Shown here: piece by piece, positions 36,484 to 44,517 of the stretch
How the letters are laid out: every line of letters begins with the position of its first letter
Position numbering within the stretch: position 1 is the first letter of the stretch
Assembly: GCF_016900355.1 (NCBI RefSeq)
Contig: NZ_JACJKA010000001.1
Span: 124,001-188,000 of the forward strand
Source: Bacteroides mediterraneensis
GTDB lineage: Bacteria > Bacteroidota > Bacteroidia > Bacteroidales > Bacteroidaceae
DNA: 64,000 bases
Reading direction: 5' to 3'
Translations under genes and position numbers: made by a program
The notes under the pieces: generated by a model
Seen by the model: the letters and a program-made list of their open reading frames with translations, nothing else
Told to the model about the DNA's origin: nothing
Databases searched by the model: none

Positions 36484-38160
36484 TTAATAGTATGACAATT
36501 CAAAATCATCTACCCAGAGGGTACTGCCAATCGCCAGCTGACCAACCACACTCATCCCATCAAAATATCCACCGTAACGACTTGAAGTCGCCACGATAGT
36601 TATTTTATCCGGCCGCTTATTGGTGACTGTGTATTCAACTGGAATCTCAAAACGGGTATATTCAGAAACTGTTTTGTTAGTGATAAAATGCCCTTCACCA
36701 ATCGTCACATCTCCTGACCATAACTGAATATATATATCACATTCATCCGCAGTCAAAGTACGGTCAGCAGGCACACTTCCACTAGACATCGTAGCTCCTG
36801 GCTGATACTTAAAGTATCCAGACAATTTCGTTGGACGAGCCCCTGCATAAGGTTTACCAAATGTTACACTTGATGCAGGATCTGAAACATTGGTTTTATA
36901 ACTCCCAATAAAAAGATTTCCTGCAGCTTTTACTTTGACAATTAACACCTTAACTTCTACAGTTTCCAACCGAGCTGCCAATCCTGTGTGAGAATCTGAA
37001 ACTCCCGTACTATTTGAACTACCCCCCATGGTAACTCCTTCATTACCTGTGGCCCAATAACTGTTTGAGGCATCTGTATTCGGATACCAATTTTTACCCT
37101 TCTGCGACCAATCTTCAAACCCTAAATTAGGTATTGCTTCAAAAGATTCCGTAGTAAAGCTATAAGTCTCACCCGTCTTATCTCCACACAAGATATGATA
37201 TTCATACTCCGTACCGAAATCCAGCGGAGATACTTTAGCGGAATACTCATTTCCTTCTCCATGAGTAGCTTCCACTGTCTTCCATTCAGAATCAGCCTTC
37301 TTCTTATAAGCGAACTGTACAGGTGAAGTGGCATCCTGCAAATCACAGGTTCCAGACAGATAAGCAAACTGTCCCCATACTTTAGATACATCATTTGAAA
37401 TATCAGTAGTAGCAATTCCTGTCGTTACTGTAGTTTCATCTTGTGTAGAAGGCACTTTCACCAATACCTCATATTGATGAATAGTCTGATCAACTGTAAT
37501 GTCAAATGAAGCGTTTCCTTCTGTAATATCCAAGTTTACTTTATAATAATAGGCAGCTTCTGCCTTTTCGGTAATCTGTTGCGTGAAAGACTTGCCATTA
37601 CCGAAACCCACTTTTACCGTCAAAGGCTGGCCTGCCTTTACATAAGCGGCACGTGCTTCATCTTTTACGAAAGGAATACTCAAATCTGTACCTTCAATTG
37701 AACATGAATAAGTACTAAAAGTTGACTTGAAACTTTCAGAACAATTGATTGAAACCATTGCCTGTGCCAACTTGCATGTAATGTTAACTGCTTTTGCCTG
37801 ATTGGCTTCAATGGCCACCTCTTTCTCTCCTTCGTAATAAGGAGCTGCCTCAAAGCCCTGTGCTTCCTTATCCTTATCTGCTGAATATGCTTTGATAGTA
37901 TAAGTGGCTACCGGCAACAATACATCGTTCAATTCTGTCCAATCGTCGGCATGTTTTACCACTGCGGCTGAAGCATCCAATATATCTACGGCAATCGCTT
38001 CCGAACTAGTCACATCGGCACGTGTCGTCACATTCTTATTGACGTCCACAGAAGACAACTGGAGATAACCATATCCCTCGCCTTCTTCTATTTCTGACTG
38101 ACAAGAAGAAACCAATCCTGTCCCCAGAAACAATCCAATCATTATATTTGTTAATTTCAT
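36484..38160 (-). CDS. DUF4493-like lipoprotein with fibronectin-like and PCMD domains
   Basis: 558 aa. Lipobox cysteine Cys20 (GLVSSCQ), Thr-Arg47-Ala 27 residues later, DUF4493-like signature ITCKLAQAMVSINCSESF. A fibronectin-III-like segment (about 240-335) and a C-terminal PCMD domain (from IPNLGFEDWSQKGKNWYPN, about 342-558) follow. The PCMD part is very similar to that of the neighbouring 34116 protein (YWATGNEGVT, AGNLFIGSYKTN, ARPTKLSGYFKY). The combination of a pilin-like N-terminus with a carbohydrate-type C-terminus suggests a tip or adhesin subunit, which is inference. Confidence 0.8.
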   Translation of the reverse strand: MKLTNIMIGLFLGTGLVSSCQSEIEEGEGYGYLQLSSVDVNKNVTTRADVTSSEAIAVDILDASAAVVKHADDWTELNDVLLPVATYTIKAYSADKDKEAQGFEAAPYYEGEKEVAIEANQAKAVNITCKLAQAMVSINCSESFKSTFSTYSCSIEGTDLSIPFVKDEARAAYVKAGQPLTVKVGFGNGKSFTQQITEKAEAAYYYKVNLDITEGNASFDITVDQTIHQYEVLVKVPSTQDETTVTTGIATTDISNDVSKVWGQFAYLSGTCDLQDATSPVQFAYKKKADSEWKTVEATHGEGNEYSAKVSPLDFGTEYEYHILCGDKTGETYSFTTESFEAIPNLGFEDWSQKGKNWYPNTDASNSYWATGNEGVTMGGSSNSTGVSDSHTGLAARLETVEVKVLIVKVKAAGNLFIGSYKTNVSDPASSVTFGKPYAGARPTKLSGYFKYQPGATMSSGSVPADRTLTADECDIYIQLWSGDVTIGEGHFITNKTVSEYTRFEIPVEYTVTNKRPDKITIVATSSRYGGYFDGMSVVGQLAIGSTLWVDDFELSYY

Positions 38161-38175
38161 AGTTTTCTTCTCTCC

Positions 38176-39534
38176 TTATTTTGGATTGACCACCACTGTA
38201 ATATCGCCGTCTTTAGTATTTACTCCATCAGAAACCGACAAATTAAATGTACTATTTCCTGATTCTACGACTGGAGGAATCAAGACCAATAACCCTCCCA
38301 ACTTAAAAGTGAAATCTGTACGTGTTCCTGCATGCAACTCCGAATATTCTTCCTCCGTAACAAGTCCTAATCCTACTATTTTTGACTTGAGCTCATCATC
38401 CATATTACAGATATCAAATGTTTCTGGTAATTCCACCATTCCTAAAAGTCCGGCGATTTCTCCTGAAATAGTCACATTCAAGTTTTTAATCCCATTGGGC
38501 GCCGTAATATGCACATCCTGTAAGCCTTCAATCTCAGTATCTCCATATGTGCAAGTATAAGTAGCGGGCAATCCTTCAAATGTAATTGAAGCCTCCGGTT
38601 GTTCCGGTTCTCCCGTACCTCCTTCTCCTCCAGCATCCGGCACATCCGGTCCGTCATAAATAATATTTTCTACCGGAATTTCAATGGTTTCTCCCTTTTC
38701 TGTAAAGGTCAAATCCACCGTCAAACCAATAGAAAGATAAGAATCCGTAGCACCTTCTTCTGTCAGATTAATAATAAAGGAGTCTCCTCCGGCCAATTCA
38801 GAATTACCTTCTGCATCAGCAGGCTTCTTTACTGTGGCATTCAATGTAATTTCAGTGCCTTCCTTAGTAGTAGCCTTTACTGAAACCGTCAAATGATCCT
38901 GCTGAGCGGGAGTCTTGAAATAATATTTTTTACCCAAGTTATCTTTACTAAATACCTGAGTAGCTCCCTCTCCATTATCCACTGTAATGGCATAATCATC
39001 CTTAAAAGCGTCTGTAAAAGAAGTGGTTACCCCAAGCTCCATTTCCACACAGGCCAGTTTACAAGACAAACTTACCGCTGTAGAAACACCTTTTTTCACA
39101 GAAAAAGTCTGTTCACCTTTGAAGAAAGGACGTTCAGAAACCGTCACGTTTTCTCCTTCATAATTATAAGCTTCTACCGTATAATCACCCTCTCCCAAAG
39201 GAATCAAAATCTTTCCATCCTGATTTTTCAATTCACTGACCGTACCTTTGGCCACTTCTTCCTGGGTAGACGTATTCGTCACTACCAACGTATAATTATC
39301 CGTATTTATATCTTCATCAGCAAAACTACCCGTCGTAGTTCCATTATCTACAGTCGCATCCGCACGGCTGATTTCCACGCCATTATAAACAGAAGACAAA
39401 TCCAGCTCCAACACACCGTCGTTGGGGCCAGCCTGACCTTTCCCTAAAATTTCATCACGCATCTCGCAAGATGAAAGGCCGATTACCAGTGCCAAAAAGC
39501 CAATTAAACTCTTATATTTTTTCATATTTTTCAT
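38176..39534 (-). CDS. DUF4493-like surface lipoprotein
   Basis: 452 aa (second ATG at 39525 equally good). Lipobox Cys (IGLSSCEM); Ser-Arg-Ala 34 residues after it (Arg54 counted from the second ATG). DUF4493-like repeat with SLSCKLACVEMELGVTTSF. A linker rich in Gly/Pro/Glu (GGEGGTGEPEQPE) separates it from a C-terminal beta domain (about 330-452) ending in GDITVVVNPK. Function unknown; likely a surface-exposed structural or binding protein of the same system as its neighbours. Confidence 0.75.
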   Translation of the reverse strand: MKNMKKYKSLIGFLALVIGLSSCEMRDEILGKGQAGPNDGVLELDLSSVYNGVEISRADATVDNGTTTGSFADEDINTDNYTLVVTNTSTQEEVAKGTVSELKNQDGKILIPLGEGDYTVEAYNYEGENVTVSERPFFKGEQTFSVKKGVSTAVSLSCKLACVEMELGVTTSFTDAFKDDYAITVDNGEGATQVFSKDNLGKKYYFKTPAQQDHLTVSVKATTKEGTEITLNATVKKPADAEGNSELAGGDSFIINLTEEGATDSYLSIGLTVDLTFTEKGETIEIPVENIIYDGPDVPDAGGEGGTGEPEQPEASITFEGLPATYTCTYGDTEIEGLQDVHITAPNGIKNLNVTISGEIAGLLGMVELPETFDICNMDDELKSKIVGLGLVTEEEYSELHAGTRTDFTFKLGGLLVLIPPVVESGNSTFNLSVSDGVNTKDGDITVVVNPK

Positions 39535-39537
39535 CTT

Positions 39538-40359
39538 TTAATTTGAACTAGGAATATATTCCCCCGGAATATTTACTGTTACATCTTCTTCGGTCACCCC
39601 ATTATCCACCGTCACAGTCAAGCCGAATTTACCTCCCGGTACATCGGTTCCCTTCGGTTTGATGGTCAAGGTATAAGCATAGCAAGGCTTCAAATCAATT
39701 TCTTTCGTAGATTCAAAGCCGTCTACTGTGACAGGATTTCCCTCTTTATCTGTCAAAGCAAATGTCAACGTACATTTCGTACCTTCATCACCTGTTTTCA
39801 AATATAGTTCCTTCCCCACATCCGACTTGTTCATGGTCCACGCATTGTCCATATACGAAGTTTTGATTGACACTGTACAATCTTGGAAATAATCTTCGAA
39901 TGTATCCGTATCATCATTACCTTTATATACTACGGACATTTTTGCATTGGCAGGCTTGCAAGTGATAGAAATCGTTTTCTTGTCTCCCTGAGCCACCGAG
40001 AAAGTCTGACTGCCTTTCACATAAAGCTGATCATACCCTGCGGCTACATCTTCCCCATAATAAGCCGTCACTGTATAAGGTACTCCAAAATCAACTTTCT
40101 GTTCCACTTCCAAGTCCTTGTAAAGCTTGTCCGTGTACACAGCTTCTTCACCTTTATACAAGGATACCTTATAATTGTCTGTATTCTGATAGGCACTTTG
40201 GTCTATCGCACGACTGTGATAAGACAGTTCAGACGACAAATCAATCATCACACTGCCTGTTTCTGAAAAACCCTCTTGTTCTTTTTCACTGCGGCAGCTT
40301 CCAAGGAAAGCCAGCGACACCAGCAACAAAGAAACCTTTAAATAACCTTTTATCTTCAT
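39538..40359 (-). CDS. DUF4493-like surface lipoprotein (first gene of the operon)
   Basis: 273 aa from the ATG at 40359. The TTG at 40386 is rejected because it lies within the promoter -7 element. Signal MKIKGYLKVSLLLVSLAFLG with Cys22. Ser-Arg50-Ala comes 28 residues later, then SITCKPANAKMSVVYKG. It consists almost wholly of the DUF4493-like unit with a short beta tail, so it is the simplest candidate for a repeated structural subunit. Gap of 3 bp to the next gene. Confidence 0.75.
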   Translation of the reverse strand: MKIKGYLKVSLLLVSLAFLGSCRSEKEQEGFSETGSVMIDLSSELSYHSRAIDQSAYQNTDNYKVSLYKGEEAVYTDKLYKDLEVEQKVDFGVPYTVTAYYGEDVAAGYDQLYVKGSQTFSVAQGDKKTISITCKPANAKMSVVYKGNDDTDTFEDYFQDCTVSIKTSYMDNAWTMNKSDVGKELYLKTGDEGTKCTLTFALTDKEGNPVTVDGFESTKEIDLKPCYAYTLTIKPKGTDVPGGKFGLTVTVDNGVTEEDVTVNIPGEYIPSSN

Positions 40360-40383
40360 TTGTACATTGTATTTTTCAGTGTG

Positions 40384-40415
40384 CAAAATAACACCAATTT
40401 CCCAACCCTCACAAG
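40384..40415 (-). promoter_or_regulatory. Promoter of the surface lipoprotein operon
   Basis: On the minus strand CTTG (40412-40415), 20 nt and TTATTTTG (40384-40391) form a near-consensus promoter, giving a leader of about 18 nt before the ATG at 40359. Confidence 0.6.
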
Positions 40416-40574
40416 GTCTTTTTTTTTTATTTTTGGCTGATTTTTCATAATCAATCTTCCGTAAAGCCCCCTTTTACCTGATAATTAACACAAAACCCCT
40501 TTCTACAAGACATCCAAATGGTCTATTTTTAAAATACCATAGATAACGGAAGTTATATCCTACCAAAAAATTTA

Positions 40575-40582
40575 TACCTTTG
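40575..40582 (+). promoter_or_regulatory. -7 element of the divergent PCMD gene
   Basis: TACCTTTG fits TAnnTTTG and is 36 nt before the ATG at 40618. No TTTG is seen at -33. Confidence 0.5.
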
Positions 40583-40617
40583 CAAAAACAATACCAAACA
40601 GACAATCACGAATCCAA

Positions 40618-41736
40618 ATGAACGTAAAGTACATCTTATCCGGATTCCTGCTAAGCGTGTCCGTCAGTTCCTGCATACAGGACGAAGCGCTCAATGTGGA
40701 AGCAGCCATAGACGGCTGCACCGGAACCAATATCCAGTCGGCCACCATCGACCATTTAAGAAAGGAAGTGGAAGTCTATGTACTCGACGGAACTGACATT
40801 TCCCAACAAGAACTGATTTTCACGCTTCCCGAGGGAGCCACCATCCAAGCGGAAGAGACGGAAACCAACGACCGGCCTCCTCTCTATGATTTCAGCCAAA
40901 AAGTCCTCCGGCATTTTGTAGTAACTTCCGAAGACGGAGCCACAAAAACTCCATACATCGTACGGGTGAACAAACTGGCGTTGCCCACCAGTTTCTCTTT
41001 TGAAGAGTTGAAAGAAACCACCCCTTACAATGTTTTTTATCTCACCAATGCGACCGGCATCATGCAGTGGGCCAGCGGAAATCCCGGATACGAACTGAGC
41101 GGTATGGCTTTGAACGAAACACAATACCCTACCGTGCAATATCCTGTGGGTTACGCGGGAAAATGTGTCAAACTGACCACGCTCAGCACCGGAAGCTTCG
41201 GAAAGCCTCTTGGTATGCCGATTGCGGCCGGAAATATCTTCATCGGTTCGTTCGATACCCAAAACGCCGTACTGGCACCCTTGCAAGCCACTCACATGGG
41301 ATTCCCGTTCACCAAACGACCCACCCGGATGACTGGCTGGTTCAAATATAAGGCAGGAGAAACCTTTACCGACAAAGCAGGCAATGTGGTGACTGGCAAG
41401 AAGGATAGAGGCGATATTTATGCGGTACTCTATGAGGCTCCCACCAGCGACTTTACCCTGGACGGCAACCTTTTTCCGGACGGAACGGGCATAGACGAAC
41501 ACATCGTGCTGTTAGCACGCATCCCGGAACAGGAAATGACGGAAACCGACGAATGGAAAAAATTTGACCTGGAATTTACTCCCCAGAATGGAAAAACCGT
41601 CAACGCCGACGACTTGAAAAACGGAAAATACAAACTGGCCGTCGTGTTCTCTTCCAGTGTCATGGGCGCCTACTTCCAAGGAGCCGTGGGGAGTGAATTG
41701 TACATTGATGAAGTGGAAATTATTTGTGAGAACTAA
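40618..41736 (+). CDS. PCMD-domain surface lipoprotein (divergent copy)
   Basis: 372 aa. Lipoprotein signal (MNVKYILSGFLLSVSVSSC). A short N-terminal DUF5018-like segment (about 25-118, ending VTSEDGATKTPYIVRVNK) is followed by a PCMD domain (about 125-372) with MQWASGNPGYELSG, AAGNIFIGSFDTQ and RPTRMTGWFKYKAG, the same blocks as in the 34116 and 36484 proteins, and a final ELYIDEVEIICEN. It is followed after 11 bp by an outer-membrane barrel gene, repeating the lipoprotein-barrel pairing of the opposite operon. Confidence 0.82.
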   Translation: MNVKYILSGFLLSVSVSSCIQDEALNVEAAIDGCTGTNIQSATIDHLRKEVEVYVLDGTDISQQELIFTLPEGATIQAEETETNDRPPLYDFSQKVLRHFVVTSEDGATKTPYIVRVNKLALPTSFSFEELKETTPYNVFYLTNATGIMQWASGNPGYELSGMALNETQYPTVQYPVGYAGKCVKLTTLSTGSFGKPLGMPIAAGNIFIGSFDTQNAVLAPLQATHMGFPFTKRPTRMTGWFKYKAGETFTDKAGNVVTGKKDRGDIYAVLYEAPTSDFTLDGNLFPDGTGIDEHIVLLARIPEQEMTETDEWKKFDLEFTPQNGKTVNADDLKNGKYKLAVVFSSSVMGAYFQGAVGSELYIDEVEIICEN

Positions 41737-41747
41737 AATAGAGTAAG

Positions 41748-42536
41748 ATGAAAAAATATGTAACGCCCATATTAGCATTGTTTTTAGGAGGCTTCGCCCT
41801 GGCAGGTCACGCACAGTATTCTTCCTCACACAAAGGACTGTTATGGCTGGCTTCCCACGGGCTGGACTATGAAATAAAGGCCGGTATAAATATAGGTGGA
41901 ACTTCTCCACTGCCACTTCCCCAGGAAATCAGAAGCCTGGACAGTTATTCGCCCGGACTGGCCATCACCCTGGAAGGAAATGCCACCAAATGGCTGGATG
42001 CAAAACAAAAGTGGGGCCTCAGCGTGGGACTACGCCTCGACAAAAAAGACATGGATACCAAAGCCACCGTCAAGAACTATGGCATGGAAATTTTCAGTGA
42101 GACCGGAGGAAAAATAAAGGGACTCTGGACAGGAGGAGTAAAAACAACCGTGAAAATGTCGTACCTCACCGTTCCGGTATTGGCGAACTACCGGATCAGC
42201 AACCGCTGGAAAGTGATGGCCGGACCGTATTTCTCGTACATGCTGAACGGAGAATTTTCCGGCAATGTCTACGAAGGACACCTCCGTACACCTGATGCCA
42301 GCGGAAGCCGCGTGAATTTTGAAGGAGAAAACAAGGCTGCCTACGACTTCTCAGACAACCTCCGCCATTTCCAGTGGGGCGTGCAGGTGGGCGGAGAATG
42401 GAAGGCCTACAAGCACTTGAACGTCCATGCCGACCTGACCTGGGGATTGAACGATATTTTCCAAAAAGACTTTACCACGGTCTCCTTTGCCATGTATCCC
42501 ATTTACCTGAACTTGGGATTCGGCTATGAATTCTGA
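41748..42536 (+). CDS. Outer-membrane beta-barrel protein (PorT-like)
   Basis: 262 aa. Signal peptide ending FALAGHAQ. The pattern YEIKAGINIGGTSP, VPVLANYRISNRWKVMAGPY and a C-terminal NLGFGYEF resembles the PorT/outer-membrane barrel family of Bacteroidota. Sequence similarity to the other barrel in the locus (35747) is low by eye. Likely co-transcribed with the PCMD lipoprotein gene. A strong bidirectional terminator follows. Confidence 0.82.
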   Translation: MKKYVTPILALFLGGFALAGHAQYSSSHKGLLWLASHGLDYEIKAGINIGGTSPLPLPQEIRSLDSYSPGLAITLEGNATKWLDAKQKWGLSVGLRLDKKDMDTKATVKNYGMEIFSETGGKIKGLWTGGVKTTVKMSYLTVPVLANYRISNRWKVMAGPYFSYMLNGEFSGNVYEGHLRTPDASGSRVNFEGENKAAYDFSDNLRHFQWGVQVGGEWKAYKHLNVHADLTWGLNDIFQKDFTTVSFAMYPIYLNLGFGYEF

Positions 42537-42550
42537 GACCTGCATACGAA

Positions 42551-42590
42551 AAAAAAGGGCTGAGGTTCGAAATGCCTCAGCCCTTTTTTT
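42551..42590. terminator. Bidirectional terminator
   Basis: AAAAAAGGGCTGAGG (42551-42565) pairs perfectly with CCTCAGCCCTTTTTT (42575-42589) around a 9-nt loop. It serves the barrel gene and the convergent calycin-like gene. Confidence 0.92.
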
Positions 42591-42625
42591 ATGTATTTCA
42601 GGAAAGTCCTGAAAAAGGTTTCATC

Positions 42626-43114
42626 TTATTCCTGTTTCGTACCTGAATAAGTTACTTTCACAGTCTGGTTCATTGTTCCTCCCAATACTGCATCGATATC
42701 CAAGTCCAGTGTCAAGGTTCCATTGCTGAAAGAACCAGTAGCAGCTATGTCGGCAGTCAGCATCTGATTATCAAGATTAGTGGTTCCTGTAAAGTTATAT
42801 TTGTCGCCATTGGCAGTCAACGCACAATCCTTCAGTTCAATGTTTCCAAGTGGGATATTCTGGAACGTAAAATTGGTGATAGACAGATTAATGGAATTGT
42901 CGCCAGCTTTTGTCACGGTGATGGTTTGAGGATCAATTGTTCCAGCCGGAACATCCATTCCACCCATAGAGATAACTACATCTAATTTCCCGGAATACTC
43001 GCCTACCACTTCGTTTGCAGCCGAAACGGCAGCATCATCATCATTACTACAAGAAGTAAACAAACCTACCATGCACAACATGGCCAACACGTAATAAAAT
43101 AAACTCTTTTTCAT
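42626..43114 (-). CDS. Calycin-like domain lipoprotein
   Basis: 162 aa lipoprotein (LCMVGLFTSCSNDDD). The remainder is a single beta-rich domain with repeating short strands (VVGEYSGKLDVVISMGG, INLSITNFTFQNIPLGNI, LTLDLDIDAVLGGT) of the calycin-like type that Bacteroides encodes in many copies. Function unknown; probably binds a small hydrophobic or sugar ligand at the cell surface. It has its own promoter and shares a terminator with the barrel gene, so it is a separate unit. Confidence 0.75.
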   Translation of the reverse strand: MKKSLFYYVLAMLCMVGLFTSCSNDDDAAVSAANEVVGEYSGKLDVVISMGGMDVPAGTIDPQTITVTKAGDNSINLSITNFTFQNIPLGNIELKDCALTANGDKYNFTGTTNLDNQMLTADIAATGSFSNGTLTLDLDIDAVLGGTMNQTVKVTYSGTKQE

Positions 43115-43142
43115 TGCTTAATTATGTTTTTAATTACGGTCG

Positions 43143-43174
43143 CAAAGGAAACCAATCTGCTTTATTCCTGCAAG
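43143..43174 (-). promoter_or_regulatory. Promoter of the calycin-like gene
   Basis: On the minus strand CTTG (43171-43174), 20 nt and TTCCTTTG (43143-43150), with one mismatch to each consensus element. Confidence 0.5.
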
Positions 43175-43322
43175 GTCAATTTATTCTATTTTTAGCCTAT
43201 TTTTCAAATACAGAATAAATCAGATAAAAAAAATGGCGTTATAACAGTTTTAAGAATATTTAATTTCAACAGGTATGGTCAATATTTAAGAATATAAAAA
43301 AATCAATTCTAATATTAAATTC

Positions 43323-43372
43323 AGAAAACTATGTTTTCTATTTGCCTCTGCACTCGGCTTTCGCTATCTTTT
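43323..43372 (+). promoter_or_regulatory. Dispersed promoter/operator element, copy 1
   Basis: AGAAAAC-TAT-GTTTTCT (43323-43339), TTTG (43341-43344), 20 nt, TATCTTTT (43365-43372). It has the same sequence as copy 2 apart from the middle of the dyad and the last base of the -7 box. It lacks the upstream CGCCTCGGCAT block and, with TTTT in place of TTTG, may be inactive. Confidence 0.75.
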
Positions 43373-43406
43373 AAGAAGATTGGATGCGCCTCGGCATAGT
43401 CAAATT

Positions 43407-43456
43407 AGAAAACTGCGTTTTCTATTTGCCTCTGCACTCGGCTTTCGCTATCTTTG
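43407..43456 (+). promoter_or_regulatory. Dispersed promoter/operator element, copy 2 (AraC gene promoter)
   Basis: AGAAAAC-TGC-GTTTTCT (43407-43423), TTTG (43425-43428), 20 nt, TATCTTTG (43449-43456). It is preceded by GCGCCTCGGCATAGTCAAA (from about 43386), as in copy 3. Transcription would begin about 10 nt before the ATG at 43473. Copies 1 and 2 are 84 bp apart. Confidence 0.8.
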
Positions 43457-43472
43457 CAAAAATTTGAATACC

Positions 43473-44318
43473 ATGGAAAAGGAACTTCCCAAAATCGACC
43501 TGCCGGAAGAATGGCTCATCGGCACCGGCATCAGTAAGGAACTGCTGGGACTCTATACCAATTATCCCGTGCGCCTGAAATGTGAAATCTTCGTACTTTG
43601 CATGTCCGGAGAAGTGGAAGCCTCGGTCAACCTGAATAAAATAAAGGTGGAAGCCAACGACTTCATCACGCTTACCCCCGGAAGCATCTTTCAGATAAAC
43701 GACATCAAAGGAGACCTGAACATCTACTTCGGTGGATTCTCGTCCGAATACATGGAACACAACCTCCAGTCGCATTCTTTCCTCGACACCATGTACCTTA
43801 CCTTAGGACGCCCCGTCATCCGTCTGAAACCGGAAGGGGCCAAAATGATGGAGGAATACATGCAGCTGCTCATCAAGATGTATGAGTTCCTGCCCGAGAA
43901 AATCAGGCCGGAAATCGCCACCAACCTGTATGCCGATATACATAAAGGTATATCCATGCTCTACCGGAACAAGACCGACGAAGTACATAACCTGTCGAAA
44001 AGCGAACTGATCTGCCGCAACTTTGCCCAGCTGGTCATGCAGCACTACAACCAGACGCGCAACGTGGCCTGGTATGCCGAGAAGCTACAAATCACGCATG
44101 CCCACCTCTGTACCACCGTGAAACAGATTACGGGGAAAACCTGCGTGGACATCATCTCTTCGATGGTCATCATGGATGCCAAGTCGCAGCTGAAGTCATC
44201 GCAGCTTTCCATTCAGAACATTTCCGACTCCCTGAACTTTGCCAACGTGTCGTTCTTCGGAAAATATTTCAAACGATACGTGGGAATGAGTCCACTGGAA
44301 TACCGGAACAACGGATAA
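43473..44318 (+). CDS. AraC-family transcriptional regulator
   Basis: 281 aa from the ATG at 43473; the TTG at 43380 is upstream of the promoter. An N-terminal cupin-like sensor region (about 1-170) is followed by an AraC HTH pair at about 185-280, with YAEKLQITHAHLCTTVKQIT and ISDSLNFANVSFFGKYFKRY. Its target is not evident. It lies between the surface lipoprotein locus and the GH31/Sus locus and could control either. It is followed by a hairpin and then by the second 22-bp-period array. Confidence 0.88.
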   Translation: MEKELPKIDLPEEWLIGTGISKELLGLYTNYPVRLKCEIFVLCMSGEVEASVNLNKIKVEANDFITLTPGSIFQINDIKGDLNIYFGGFSSEYMEHNLQSHSFLDTMYLTLGRPVIRLKPEGAKMMEEYMQLLIKMYEFLPEKIRPEIATNLYADIHKGISMLYRNKTDEVHNLSKSELICRNFAQLVMQHYNQTRNVAWYAEKLQITHAHLCTTVKQITGKTCVDIISSMVIMDAKSQLKSSQLSIQNISDSLNFANVSFFGKYFKRYVGMSPLEYRNNG

Positions 44319-44341
44319 AAAATCAAAACGCTTCCAGACGC

Positions 44342-44371
44342 TTTCTGAGGCCATTTTGAGGTCCTCAGAAA
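44342..44371 (+). other. Hairpin after the AraC gene
   Basis: TTTCTGAGG (44342-44350) pairs exactly with CCTCAGAAA (44363-44371). No T-tract follows; the last base of the stem is the first base of array 2. Confidence 0.6.
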
Positions 44372-44496
44372 AACGCCGAAGCGTTCGTCAGAAAACGCAC
44401 TTGCGTTTGAAGTAAAACGCCTTTACGTTTTGATCAAAACGCACTTACGTTTTAAGTGAAACGCACTTGCGTTTTAACCCAAACGTACTTGCGTTT
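44371..44496. repeat. Array 2: six 16-bp dyads at exact 22-bp period
   Basis: Units start at 44371, 44393, 44415, 44437, 44459 and 44481, each 16 bp with a 6-bp variable spacer (gtcaga, gaagta, tgatca, taagtg, taaccc). The type unit AAACGCACTTGCGTTT occurs exactly at 44393 and 44459; the other four differ by 1-4 bases while keeping the AAACG arm and a CGTTT or CGTTC arm. The total is 126 bp. It ends 21 bp before the ATG of the membrane-anchored AraC regulator, so it must lie in that gene's leader or promoter. A diverged further unit may exist at 44326-44344. Confidence 0.94.
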
Positions 44497-44517
44497 TTTA
44501 TACCCCCCTGAAAAGCC

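Noticed and set aside
43380-43472. Extended N-terminus of the AraC protein from TTG 43380
   Set aside because: The extension is translated from the promoter/operator repeat; the -7 element at 43449-43456 lies downstream of that TTG.
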